DNA from: Actinomycetes bacterium
Lineage (GTDB): Bacteria; Actinomycetota; Acidimicrobiia; Acidimicrobiales; JAKAVM01
DNA: 37,980 bases
Assembly (NCBI GenBank): GCA_021817065.1
Contig: JAKAWH010000017.1
Span: forward strand, 1 to 37,980
Direction: 5' to 3'
In this document: positions 1 to 7,590 of the stretch, one piece after another
Numbering within the stretch: the stretch's first letter is position 1
Layout: every line of letters begins with the position of its first letter
Notes under the pieces: model-generated
Database searches by the model: none
The model's input: the letters and a program-made list of their open reading frames with translations, nothing else
Told to the model about the DNA's origin: nothing
Made by a program: the position numbers and the translations under genes

Positions 1-1
1 T

Positions 2-190
2 CGAGTCGAAGGCGGCGAGAGGTTGACGGTCACGGTTGACCGGCGCCCGGTCGCCGAGATCGTGCCGCTGCGCCGTCGTCGGACGGTGCCGGCAACTGAG
101 GCGCTTGCCGTCGCGTCCCGGCATGCGGCCGACCGTGGCCTCCTGAGGGAGGTGCGGGGCCTGCTGTCCGATACGACCGATGATCTATGA
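2..190 (+). CDS. Antitoxin, Phd/VapB-like (5' truncated by window edge)
   Basis: Open frame from the window edge: RVEGGERLTVTVDRRPVAEIVPLRRRRTVPATEALAVASRHAADRGLLREVRGLLSDTTDDL*. 'VTVDRRPVAEIVPL' is typical of Phd/YefM/VapB antitoxins; its TGA overlaps the next ATG (ATGA). Confidence 0.8.
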   Translation, partial: RVEGGERLTVTVDRRPVAEIVPLRRRRTVPATEALAVASRHAADRGLLREVRGLLSDTTDDL

Positions 191-570
191 GGGCCCTACT
201 CGACACCTCGTTCTTCGTCGCCACTGAGTCGGGGCGACCCCTTGGCGAGATGGAAGGGGTGACCGAAACCGAGGTCTCTGTGGTGACGTTGGCCGAATTG
301 ACCCTCGGCGTGCTGATGGCAAACGACGATGATCGACCGGCCAGGGTCGCGACGCTCTCGGCTGTGGAGTCGACCTGGGATCCGTTACCAGTGGACGCCG
401 AGGTAGCGCGCCAGTTCGCCCGCGTAGCCGCCGTCCTGCGCGCCGATCGTCGCCGGGTCCCGATCCTGGACGTGCTGGTGGCTGCCACCGCCATTGCCGA
501 GCGGATCCCGGTCGTCACCCAAGATCACGACTACGACGCCATTCCCGGGGTCGAGGTGATCCGGGTCTGA
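187..570 (+). CDS. vapC: PIN-domain toxin, VapC family
   Basis: MRALLDTSFFVATE...VVTLAELTLGV...PILDVLVAATAIAERIPVVTQDHDYDAI: conserved acidic PIN residues, overlaps the antitoxin by 4 nt. Confidence 0.85.
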   Translation: MRALLDTSFFVATESGRPLGEMEGVTETEVSVVTLAELTLGVLMANDDDRPARVATLSAVESTWDPLPVDAEVARQFARVAAVLRADRRRVPILDVLVAATAIAERIPVVTQDHDYDAIPGVEVIRV

Positions 571-980
571 TCCAGCCCACGTCGATTCGAGCCGAGCACA
601 CTTACCCGTTCCCGCAGTTCAGGGAAGTTCGAATAGGACATCGTCTTCTCCTGCAGGAGCTTCTTACCAAGTCCATTGACGAGAAGGCCGAAGGTGTATC
701 CCGCCTGCCGGTAGGTGAGTTGGTGGGGCACTGCGTGCCAGTCGGAAATGACACCGAGCCTCCACTTGTCGGGTTCCGACAGGTTGACAAGTGCCTCGTA
801 GAATCTCGTGAGATGAGCCGGACAGTGATCGGCCAAGGCGATCAAGATTGCGATGATGAGGGTGCGCACGCTCAACCGCCGGGGCCGCACCCCGACCGGG
901 AGCAATGCTTCGATTCTATTGACGACTCCTGATTTATCGACGATGGCTTCAATGGGGGCGAGTTGATCTGCCTCGATCAT
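531..980 (-). pseudogene. Transposase-like N-terminal fragment (remnant)
   Basis: VNRIEALLPVGVRPRRLSVRTLIIAILIALADHCPAHLTRFYEALVNLSEPDKWRLGV resembles the N-terminus of actinobacterial transposases; the ORF is short and ends in unrelated sequence overlapping vapC. Confidence 0.5.
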
Positions 981-1276
981 CTCTTGCCCGACAGCAATCT
1001 CATCGACTCGGCCTCATCTACTACGGGAAGTGACGAGACGATGTCGCCGAGTCTCTGGGAGCAATCCACGCCGGACGCCTCCATGAACGCGCGCAAGCCG
1101 ATTGTCTCTGCGACGGATGTGAGCCAGGTCGAGCGCAGCCAGCGAATGCAGAGGGGGGCGAGGTCGATCCCACCGGCCAGAGGGGCGACGAGCCCCGAGG
1201 TGATGTTCTTCCTCGCCCGATCCATCCCGCCGACGATGAAGCCCTCTCCTGCATGGGCCCTACTTCCAGTGGACAC
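977..1276 (-). pseudogene. Possible tyrosine-recombinase C-terminal remnant, overlapping the transposase-like ORF by 4 nt
   Basis: LAPLCIRWLRSTWLTSVAETIGLRAFMEASGVDCSQRLGDIVSSLPVVDEAESMRLLSG resembles the C-terminal tail of actinobacterial integrases; no full catalytic domain present. Confidence 0.35.
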
Positions 1277-1452
1277 GCAAGGTGGCCTCCAAGACGGTCG
1301 GGAAGTGGTTCACCGCCGATCAGGCTGCCGACTATGAGGCGTGGATCGCCAACCATCGCCGCATTCGCGAACTGATCGCCCACCTTGAAGCGCTGGGCAT
1401 TACCCAGGTCGAATCCGACCCTCGTGCAAGTCGTGTCCAGGAGACGCGCTAA
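1252..1452 (+). pseudogene. DUF6788-like transposon-associated fragment (5' truncated)
   Basis: Frame +1 reads HGPYFQWTRKVASKTVGKWFTADQAADYEAWIANHRRIRELIAHLEALGITQVESDPRASRVQETR*; the 'GPY.WTRKV..KTV...' signature is recognisable, but there is no plausible start upstream. Confidence 0.55.
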
Positions 1453-1561
1453 CCTATGTGGATAGCCGTGGCGTCTTAACCTGTGGTGAGCATCGAAATC
1501 AGCTCACGTTGGTGCAGGTCAGGTCCAATTGTGAAGGCCTCACCAAGAGGACGAACGGCAT

Positions 1562-1945
1562 TTACCCACCCCCGCATGCCGACGCCCCGCCGGGCAACAT
1601 GTGCCGATACCGAGACACGAGGGCGTACCCTGATCGGGAGATAACGCTCAAAGCTGGGAGAAGGACGGCCCTCCCGAGAACGCGCCGCCACCCCCTGCAT
1701 TCCAGGAGAGCCCTGCCGACTGCACGATGGCCCCCGTCGCGCCGGCCTGACGAGTCGACCCACCACGCAGTCTTCCGGACGTCATCGGGCGTCAGTCCGA
1801 ATCCGGCGAGATCTTCCGAACCGAGTACCTGGAACGGAACTGCCCGGGCAGCCGATCTCCAGCTTGCCGACACCCACATGGCCGCCGCGGTGCAAAAACC
1901 GCAGTCGCCGTCGTAGATCAGAATGGAATGCCCCACTCCGGTCAT
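1562..1945 (-). CDS. DUF393 / DCC-family thiol-disulfide oxidoreductase-like protein
   Basis: N-terminal ILIYDGDCGFCTAAAMWV (YDGDCxxC motif). Confidence 0.85.
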   Translation of the reverse strand: MTGVGHSILIYDGDCGFCTAAAMWVSASWRSAARAVPFQVLGSEDLAGFGLTPDDVRKTAWWVDSSGRRDGGHRAVGRALLECRGWRRVLGRAVLLPALSVISRSGYALVSRYRHMLPGGASACGGG

Positions 1946-1999
1946 ACAGAGCCATCCAATCGGCTCAAATTCGTAGACCCCTGCTTGCGGTGTGCAATT

Positions 2000-3007
2000 C
2001 TACGCAAGCCAGTCCGCGTCATCTTCTCCCTCGGTGGTCCTGTCCCGGAGCCAGGTGTTGAGCTGTTCTGCGACGCGCTGCAAGCCCCCCGCAGTTCGCT
2101 CGAACACCGCCGTGAAACGCTCCCGGTAGTGTGATACCGCCGACTCGAACTCCTTCGTAATGGGAGGTTCCTGCCCTCGCCGGATGTAATTGCCCCCGTG
2201 TATCCGATCGAAGTCTCCTTCGCTCACCCACCTAACTAGTTCCTTTACCCGGCGGACAGCGAAAGGATGGGTCAGCCTCATCTCGGCCCACCGCCGCGTA
2301 TAGCGAGCGAACAAGTCTTCCTCTTCCTCGTAATTGGTCGCCTGGCGAACGAACGCGTCCAGGTTCATTCCGTCCAGCTTGCCGCCTGCACAGCGCATGA
2401 GCATCTCGCAGGTCGGCATCGGGTCCTCCATCACCAGAGTGCTCGCCCTGTCCGACGAGAGTTCGGCCGCCCGCGACCATTCCAGCAGTGAAAGGTAAAG
2501 AGCACGCACCGGCAAGCCGGTCACCAACGACCGCGGAAGCAACCCCTGCATCAGCAAGGTCAGGAGCACCAGAGCGGTCGTGTAGTAATAGTGCTCGGAG
2601 AGGACATGACCAAGCTCATGGGCCAGGACCGACTGAACCTGGGGTGGGTCCAGATCGCTCACCAGCGATGAGAAGACCACCACCATGGGTGTGTGCGCTC
2701 CGAAGGCGAAGGCGTTCAGAATGGGGTACTGGGTAACGAACAGCGGTGGTAGGGACTCCAAGTCCAGAACTCCAGCCGAAGCGACATACAGGTTCCACAG
2801 GTCAGGAACCTGGTCAGGGCCGATCTCGACCGAATTGGCCAGCATGGTCTGGCGCACTTGCCGCTCGAATCCCAGGTCGGTGAGCCTCTTGATCACCTTG
2901 TCGAGGAGCGGAATCGAGTGGAGAGCCGCCGTTGCGGCACGATCGGCGGGATGTTCGTACGCCTTGGGGCTCAGCGCCTCGTAGCGGAACGCATGCTCAG
3001 GAATCAT
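2000..3007 (-). CDS. M48-family zinc metalloprotease
   Basis: HExxH motif in VLAHELGHVLSEHYYYTT plus a downstream 'SRAAELSSDRAS' Glu ligand region; start chosen at ATG MIPEHAFRYEALSPKAYEHPADR. Confidence 0.88.
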   Translation of the reverse strand: MIPEHAFRYEALSPKAYEHPADRAATAALHSIPLLDKVIKRLTDLGFERQVRQTMLANSVEIGPDQVPDLWNLYVASAGVLDLESLPPLFVTQYPILNAFAFGAHTPMVVVFSSLVSDLDPPQVQSVLAHELGHVLSEHYYYTTALVLLTLLMQGLLPRSLVTGLPVRALYLSLLEWSRAAELSSDRASTLVMEDPMPTCEMLMRCAGGKLDGMNLDAFVRQATNYEEEEDLFARYTRRWAEMRLTHPFAVRRVKELVRWVSEGDFDRIHGGNYIRRGQEPPITKEFESAVSHYRERFTAVFERTAGGLQRVAEQLNTWLRDRTTEGEDDADWLA

Positions 3008-3107
3008 CACCACTCCCCTCTTCGGCGCGATGCTACCCGCCTGCGGTGGCATTCGCCGTGGGGAGCCCGAGGCTGGCGGTCGATTCGGACAGCCGAGAAA
3101 TCGAATC

Positions 3108-3121
3108 TTGTATCGCTACAA
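3108..3121 (+). promoter_or_regulatory. Putative MarR operator 1 (TTGTA-TCGC-TACAA) overlapping a -10-like TACAAT
   Basis: 5-bp perfect inverted repeat; shares TTGTATCnnTACAATGACTGnATG with 3742-3765. Confidence 0.6.
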
Positions 3122-3128
3122 TGACTGC

Positions 3129-3611
3129 ATGGCCACCAGGACTGCGGGGGCATCCACCGAGGAACTAACCGAAGCGGTCCTGAGCGCAAGCCGGGTCCTC
3201 GTCGCGGTCGCCGCACGGTCGCTCTCGAATTACGAGAACGAAGTTTCGCTCCAGCAGTACCGCGCCCTCATCGTGCTCGCCTCACGAGGTGCGCAACGTC
3301 CGGTCGACCTTGCAGAGGCACTCGGCGTGGACCCATCCACCTCGACGAGGCTGTGCGATCGCCTCTCCGCCAAGCATCTCATCTCCCGCCGGCGCGAGAC
3401 CGGGGACCGCCGCGAGGTCCGGCTCGACCTGACCGACCGCGGTCGCCACCTCGTCGAGACCGTGACCGAGCGCCGGCGGGAGGAGATCCGGCAGATACTC
3501 GCATCCATACCGCGCCAGGAGAGAGACGAGGTCGTGCGGGCCTTTCTCGCCTTCGCACGGGCAGCCGGGGAGGTCCCCGAGGACCAGTGGCCCCGGATCT
3601 GGGAGATCTGA
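3129..3611 (+). CDS. MarR-family transcriptional regulator
   Basis: MATRTAGASTEELTEAV...QQYRALIVLASRGAQRPVDLAEALGVDPSTSTRLCDRLSAKHLISRRRETGDRREVRLDLTDRGRHLVE: winged-helix MarR signature. Confidence 0.92.
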   Translation: MATRTAGASTEELTEAVLSASRVLVAVAARSLSNYENEVSLQQYRALIVLASRGAQRPVDLAEALGVDPSTSTRLCDRLSAKHLISRRRETGDRREVRLDLTDRGRHLVETVTERRREEIRQILASIPRQERDEVVRAFLAFARAAGEVPEDQWPRIWEI

Positions 3612-3740
3612 GCGCGCTGCAACGACTTTCCCGGTTCCGGGCGATTATCGCCGGAGCCGCATGGTGTCGCCGCAAGGTCCGGCCCCGTCTCGAAATCCCA
3701 ATGGCAGGACCCAGGAGTTCCAGACTTGCCGGACAAAGTG

Positions 3741-3756
3741 ATTGTATCAATACAAT
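3741..3756 (+). promoter_or_regulatory. Putative MarR operator 2 (ATTGTAT-CA-ATACAAT)
   Basis: Perfect 7-bp inverted repeat with 2-nt spacer, same geometry as operator 1, 7 nt before an ATG. Confidence 0.65.
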
Positions 3757-3869
3757 GACTGTATGACTACCAGAGCACCTCTTGGTTCTCTGGGCAGTAC
3801 GCTCCGCATCGGATTGCGCGAGGTCGCCGCTCGTGCCGGGCGGAAGATCCCTACCTGCGCAAGTGGGTA

Positions 3870-5858
3870 TTGCTCAGCTCTGCCATCGGGATCATTGCCG
3901 GTTTCGGCGCGGTGGTCTTCTACTCGGCGCTCTCCGGAGCCTCCTGGTTGTTCCTCCACTGGCTGCTCCACTACAACCCCCCGCTGCCTGCAGGGGAAGG
4001 TGTCCGCCGCGCCTCCGCCGGGTTCGCCCGACCGTGGGCCGTACCTCTGGTGGTGGGATTCGGAGGTCTCGTCTCCGGACTGCTGGTATTCCTATTCGCC
4101 CCCGAGGCGGAAGGACACGGGACTGACGCCGCCATCCGCGCCGTGCACGAGAACCCCCGCAGTATCCGAGTGCGGACCGTCATCGTGAAGATCGTCGCCT
4201 CTGCCCTTACCATCGGGTCGGGGGGGTCGGGAGGCAGGGAGGGCCCCACCGCCCAGATCAGTGCCGGATTCGGCTCCCTGCTCTCCCGCTTGTTGAACCT
4301 GTCACCGGCTGATGGCCGGATCGCGGTGTCGGTGGGAATCGGATCGGGGATCGGCGCAATATTCAAAGCACCCCTCGGAGGTGCAGTACTGGCTGCAGAG
4401 ATCCTCTATCGCGACGACATCGAAGTCGAAACGATAATTCCGGCGATCATCGCGTCGATCCTCTCCTATGCCGTATTCGGGGCTTTCGAAGGATTCAAGC
4501 CCCTGTTCGGTTATGTCCACAGCTACGTTCTCCAGGATCCGGTCAGCCTGGTGTGGTTCGCTCTGATCGGGGTGGTGAGTGGACTGATCGGATTGCTGTA
4601 CTCCAAGGGCTTCTACGGGATCGCCGACCTATTCGGGAAGCTGCCGGTCTCCCGTTTCTTCCGGCCCGCGATAGGAGCCACTGGAGTGGGGCTCCTGGCA
4701 CTGGCAGTACCCGAAGTCCTGAGTACCGGTTACGGGTGGGTTCAGCAAGGACTAGACAGGAACGCCCTCATGCACATGTCGCTCGCGGTGGTTCTTCTCT
4801 TGCCTTTTCTCCGCATTCTCGCCACGGGCTTGTCGATCGGATCGGGAGGCTCCGGCGGAATATTCGGACCGGGTATCGTGATAGGAGCTTTCGTCGGGGG
4901 CGGAATATGGCGCTTGCTCGAACCGATCGGTCGCGGCGTTCCCCATGACCCCACTGCTTTCGTGGTGGTCGGAATGATGGCCTGCTTCGGCAGCATCTCG
5001 CGCGCACCACTGGCGATAATGTTGATGGTTGCCGAGATGACCTCCTCCATCGAGATCGTCGCGCCCGCGATGCTGGCGGTCGGGCTGGGCACTCTGATCG
5101 TGCGTCGCTCCGACGACACCATATACCGGAGCCAGCTCCGCACCCGCGCCGAGTCGCGGGCCCACCGTCTGCAATTCGGAATGCCTTTTCTCAGCAGCGT
5201 CGCCGTCTCAGAGATGATGAAGGCGCCACTGGTGGTCCTCGACGTGGACGACACCGTCGAGAAGGGTATTGCCCAACTTCGCTCTGCCGAAGTTCCCGGA
5301 GCTCCAGTCGTCGACCGTCACGGAATCTTCGTTGGAACCGTCAATGAACCCCAACTCGCAGGCGTCGAGGAAGGACACCCCGAGCGCACGCTGGAACACT
5401 ACGTCGATGTGACCGCCCCCACCGTCCCGTCCAACTCGGCTCTGGATGCCGCCCTGGACGCTTTGGGCAACACCCATGAATCGTGGGTCAGCGTCCTCGA
5501 CTCGGGTCGTCGTGTGGTGGGAATCGTCAAACCGGGCGATATCGTCCGCGGCTATCGAAGGGCGCTCGCATCGAGCACCCGCCGCCTTTCCAGTCTCGCC
5601 GGTGACGCCGAACCCACGGAAGTGCCTGTGGGTCAGGGCGCCCCGGTTGCCGGCCGAGCCATACGCGACGCATCCCTGCCGCGAGGCACCATCGTGGTGA
5701 GTATCACTCGGGACAAGGGCCTGATATTCGCAGAGGCCGATACAATCCTCAAGCCAGGCGACTTGGTCAGCGCGCTGGTCCTACCAGGGTCGGTCGACCA
5801 TTTCCGTTGGCTGATGGGAGCCGGCGGAACGGGGTCGGCGGGGCTCTCCGGCCCGTAG
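3870..5858 (+). CDS. ClC-family chloride channel/antiporter with C-terminal CBS pair and TrkA-C-like domain
   Basis: GSGGSGGREGPTAQISAGFGS, GSGIGAIFKAPLGGAVLAAEILYRDDIE, GSGGSGGIFGPGIVIGAFVG motifs; CBS-like SEMMKAPLVVLDVDDTV; C-term LPRGTIVVSITRDKGLIFAEADTILKPGDLV. The true N-terminus probably begins upstream (see findings). Confidence 0.92.
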   Translation: MLSSAIGIIAGFGAVVFYSALSGASWLFLHWLLHYNPPLPAGEGVRRASAGFARPWAVPLVVGFGGLVSGLLVFLFAPEAEGHGTDAAIRAVHENPRSIRVRTVIVKIVASALTIGSGGSGGREGPTAQISAGFGSLLSRLLNLSPADGRIAVSVGIGSGIGAIFKAPLGGAVLAAEILYRDDIEVETIIPAIIASILSYAVFGAFEGFKPLFGYVHSYVLQDPVSLVWFALIGVVSGLIGLLYSKGFYGIADLFGKLPVSRFFRPAIGATGVGLLALAVPEVLSTGYGWVQQGLDRNALMHMSLAVVLLLPFLRILATGLSIGSGGSGGIFGPGIVIGAFVGGGIWRLLEPIGRGVPHDPTAFVVVGMMACFGSISRAPLAIMLMVAEMTSSIEIVAPAMLAVGLGTLIVRRSDDTIYRSQLRTRAESRAHRLQFGMPFLSSVAVSEMMKAPLVVLDVDDTVEKGIAQLRSAEVPGAPVVDRHGIFVGTVNEPQLAGVEEGHPERTLEHYVDVTAPTVPSNSALDAALDALGNTHESWVSVLDSGRRVVGIVKPGDIVRGYRRALASSTRRLSSLAGDAEPTEVPVGQGAPVAGRAIRDASLPRGTIVVSITRDKGLIFAEADTILKPGDLVSALVLPGSVDHFRWLMGAGGTGSAGLSGP

Positions 5859-5912
5859 CCGGCTCTACTTCCCCGTCCCTCCGGCCCGTAGCCGGCTCTA
5901 CTTCCCCGTCCC
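5847..5912 (+). repeat. 33-bp tandem duplication (2 copies) spanning the ClC stop codon
   Basis: TCCGGCCCGTAGCCGGCTCTACTTCCCCGTCCC repeated exactly twice (5847-5879, 5880-5912). Confidence 0.95.
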
Positions 5913-5972
5913 TCCAGCACCCGCGATGCCGGCGACTGAAACCACTCTCCGTGATTTATACGACGCTGAGAG

Positions 5973-6001
5973 TTGACACGAAATGTAACTACGAGTAGCA
6001 T
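5973..6001 (+). promoter_or_regulatory. Sigma70-type promoter candidate for the lipase gene
   Basis: TTGACA (5973-5978) - 17 nt - TAGCAT (5996-6001). Confidence 0.6.
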
Positions 6002-6076
6002 GCCAGTGAGCACTTTCCGTGTTCAGTGGCTGAGGCTGTAGGGGGCCTACTCACCTTTCCGGAGGGGTTGTACACC

Positions 6077-7048
6077 GTGAAGAAATTTGCCAAGAGACCG
6101 CTTGTGGCAATGGTGGCCCTGGTTGGGGTCATCGCCCTCTCCGCCTGTAGCCCGATCCAGGGATCTGGAGGCGGGTCCGGCAGCAACAACCTGCCGGTCG
6201 GAACGGTGGCAACAGGTCTGGAGCAGGACCTGCTCGCTCCCTCCTCAATGCCGCCGGGTTCCAACAACTGGTCGTGCAAGCCATCGCAAGCCCATCCCTA
6301 CCCGGTAGTTCTGGTCCACGGGACCATGGGCAGCTCCGCCTTCACCTGGCAGGCGCTCTCCCCCATGTTGGTAAATGCCGGCTACTGCGTTTACGCGCTC
6401 AACTACGGCGGTAATATCGGCCCCTTCTACGGTCTCGGTGACATCGCTCAGTCGGCCCAGGAGCTGGCTACGTTCGTGCAGAAGGTGCTGGCCTCCACCG
6501 GCTCCTCCAAGGTCGACATCGTGGGTCACTCCCAGGGCGGGATGATGCCGCGCTACTTCATCCAGTTCCTCGGTGGAGCCTCTGAAGTCCACATGCTGAT
6601 TGGTCTCGCTCCGTCCAACGAAGGGACTACGGCCGACGGAGTCGTCACCCTCGGCACCGACTTCTCCAAGCTCCTCGGGGTGGACCTTGTGAGCGGTGTG
6701 ACCTCGCAGCTTCCGACCTCGCTGGGCCAGCAGGTTCAGGGGTCCGCGTTCCTCACTCATCTCAATGCAGGCGGCGGCACGTCTTCGGGAGTGCAGTACG
6801 TCAACATCGACTCAAAGTTCGACGAGGTGGTTACTCCTTACACCAACGCGTTCCTCCCTGCCGGCCCCAACGTCGACAACATCACCCTGCAGAACTACTG
6901 CTGGACCGACTACACCGAGCACATCGGGATCGTCTACGACCCGGTCACCCTCGACCTGGTGATGAACGCGGTCGGCGCCGACGATCCCAACTACAAGCCC
7001 CCCTGCACGGTGGTGCTGCCGGTAGTGGGTGCACTCGGCAATATCTGA
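6077..7048 (+). CDS. Secreted lipoprotein lipase / triacylglycerol lipase (alpha/beta hydrolase)
   Basis: GTG start VKKFAKRPLVAMVALVGVIALSAC (lipobox LSAC); PVVLVHGTMGSSAFTWQAL oxyanion region; nucleophile elbow GHSQGG. Confidence 0.88.
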   Translation: MKKFAKRPLVAMVALVGVIALSACSPIQGSGGGSGSNNLPVGTVATGLEQDLLAPSSMPPGSNNWSCKPSQAHPYPVVLVHGTMGSSAFTWQALSPMLVNAGYCVYALNYGGNIGPFYGLGDIAQSAQELATFVQKVLASTGSSKVDIVGHSQGGMMPRYFIQFLGGASEVHMLIGLAPSNEGTTADGVVTLGTDFSKLLGVDLVSGVTSQLPTSLGQQVQGSAFLTHLNAGGGTSSGVQYVNIDSKFDEVVTPYTNAFLPAGPNVDNITLQNYCWTDYTEHIGIVYDPVTLDLVMNAVGADDPNYKPPCTVVLPVVGALGNI

Positions 7049-7180
7049 TCACGACTCCGGGAAAAGTGAGGTCCCCTCGAAACGGCGGGCCCACCCCACA
7101 AGAGCCCGGCAGCGGATCGTTCCGGCCCCGCGGCCGGCGGAATCAATGCCTCCACCAGATCGCCGCGACGATCCCCGAGA

Positions 7181-7468
7181 TCATCCGTGATCTCCTGCCT
7201 GGGTAACCAGGCAGGCCTCCAGCTCGGTCACCATCCGATCCAGCACAGCCACCTGCGGCTCCAGTCCCAGCCCGCGGATCGACGAAGCGACCGCATGGGC
7301 ATCTGCGGCCATGTCGAATACCCAGGAGCGGCTCATCGCCACCACCGCCGGGAGCTTCACCGGGCTGGGTTCCGATGGCGTCGACACCCGGGCCAGGAAG
7401 ATACGAGTGGGGATTGTGGGGGTCCTGAGATCATGTCGTTCCATCACTGTTTCGGCAACCGGTCCCAT
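7181..7468 (-). CDS. Hypothetical protein, 95 aa
   Basis: MGPVAETVMERHDLRTPTIPTRIFLARVSTPSEPSPVKLPAVVAMSRSWVFDMAADAHAVASSIRGLGLEPQVAVLDRMVTELEACLVTQAGDHG with upstream AGGAG. Confidence 0.55.
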   Translation of the reverse strand: MGPVAETVMERHDLRTPTIPTRIFLARVSTPSEPSPVKLPAVVAMSRSWVFDMAADAHAVASSIRGLGLEPQVAVLDRMVTELEACLVTQAGDHG

Positions 7469-7590
7469 GTGACAGTCTCCTTGTGAGGTGGGGGGGCTAA
7501 TAGTCGCGGATCGTCGCATGGGAACCTTGCAGCTGATCCCCCGCCAACCGTGCAGCAACCTTGCAGAAGCGAAAAAGTACGATTCCCTCC

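Noticed and set aside
7194-7215. CCTGCCTGG-GTAA-CCAGGCAGG hairpin as an intrinsic terminator
   Set aside because: Lies inside the minus-strand 95-aa ORF near its stop, no U-tract; may only be coincidental or a weak terminator.
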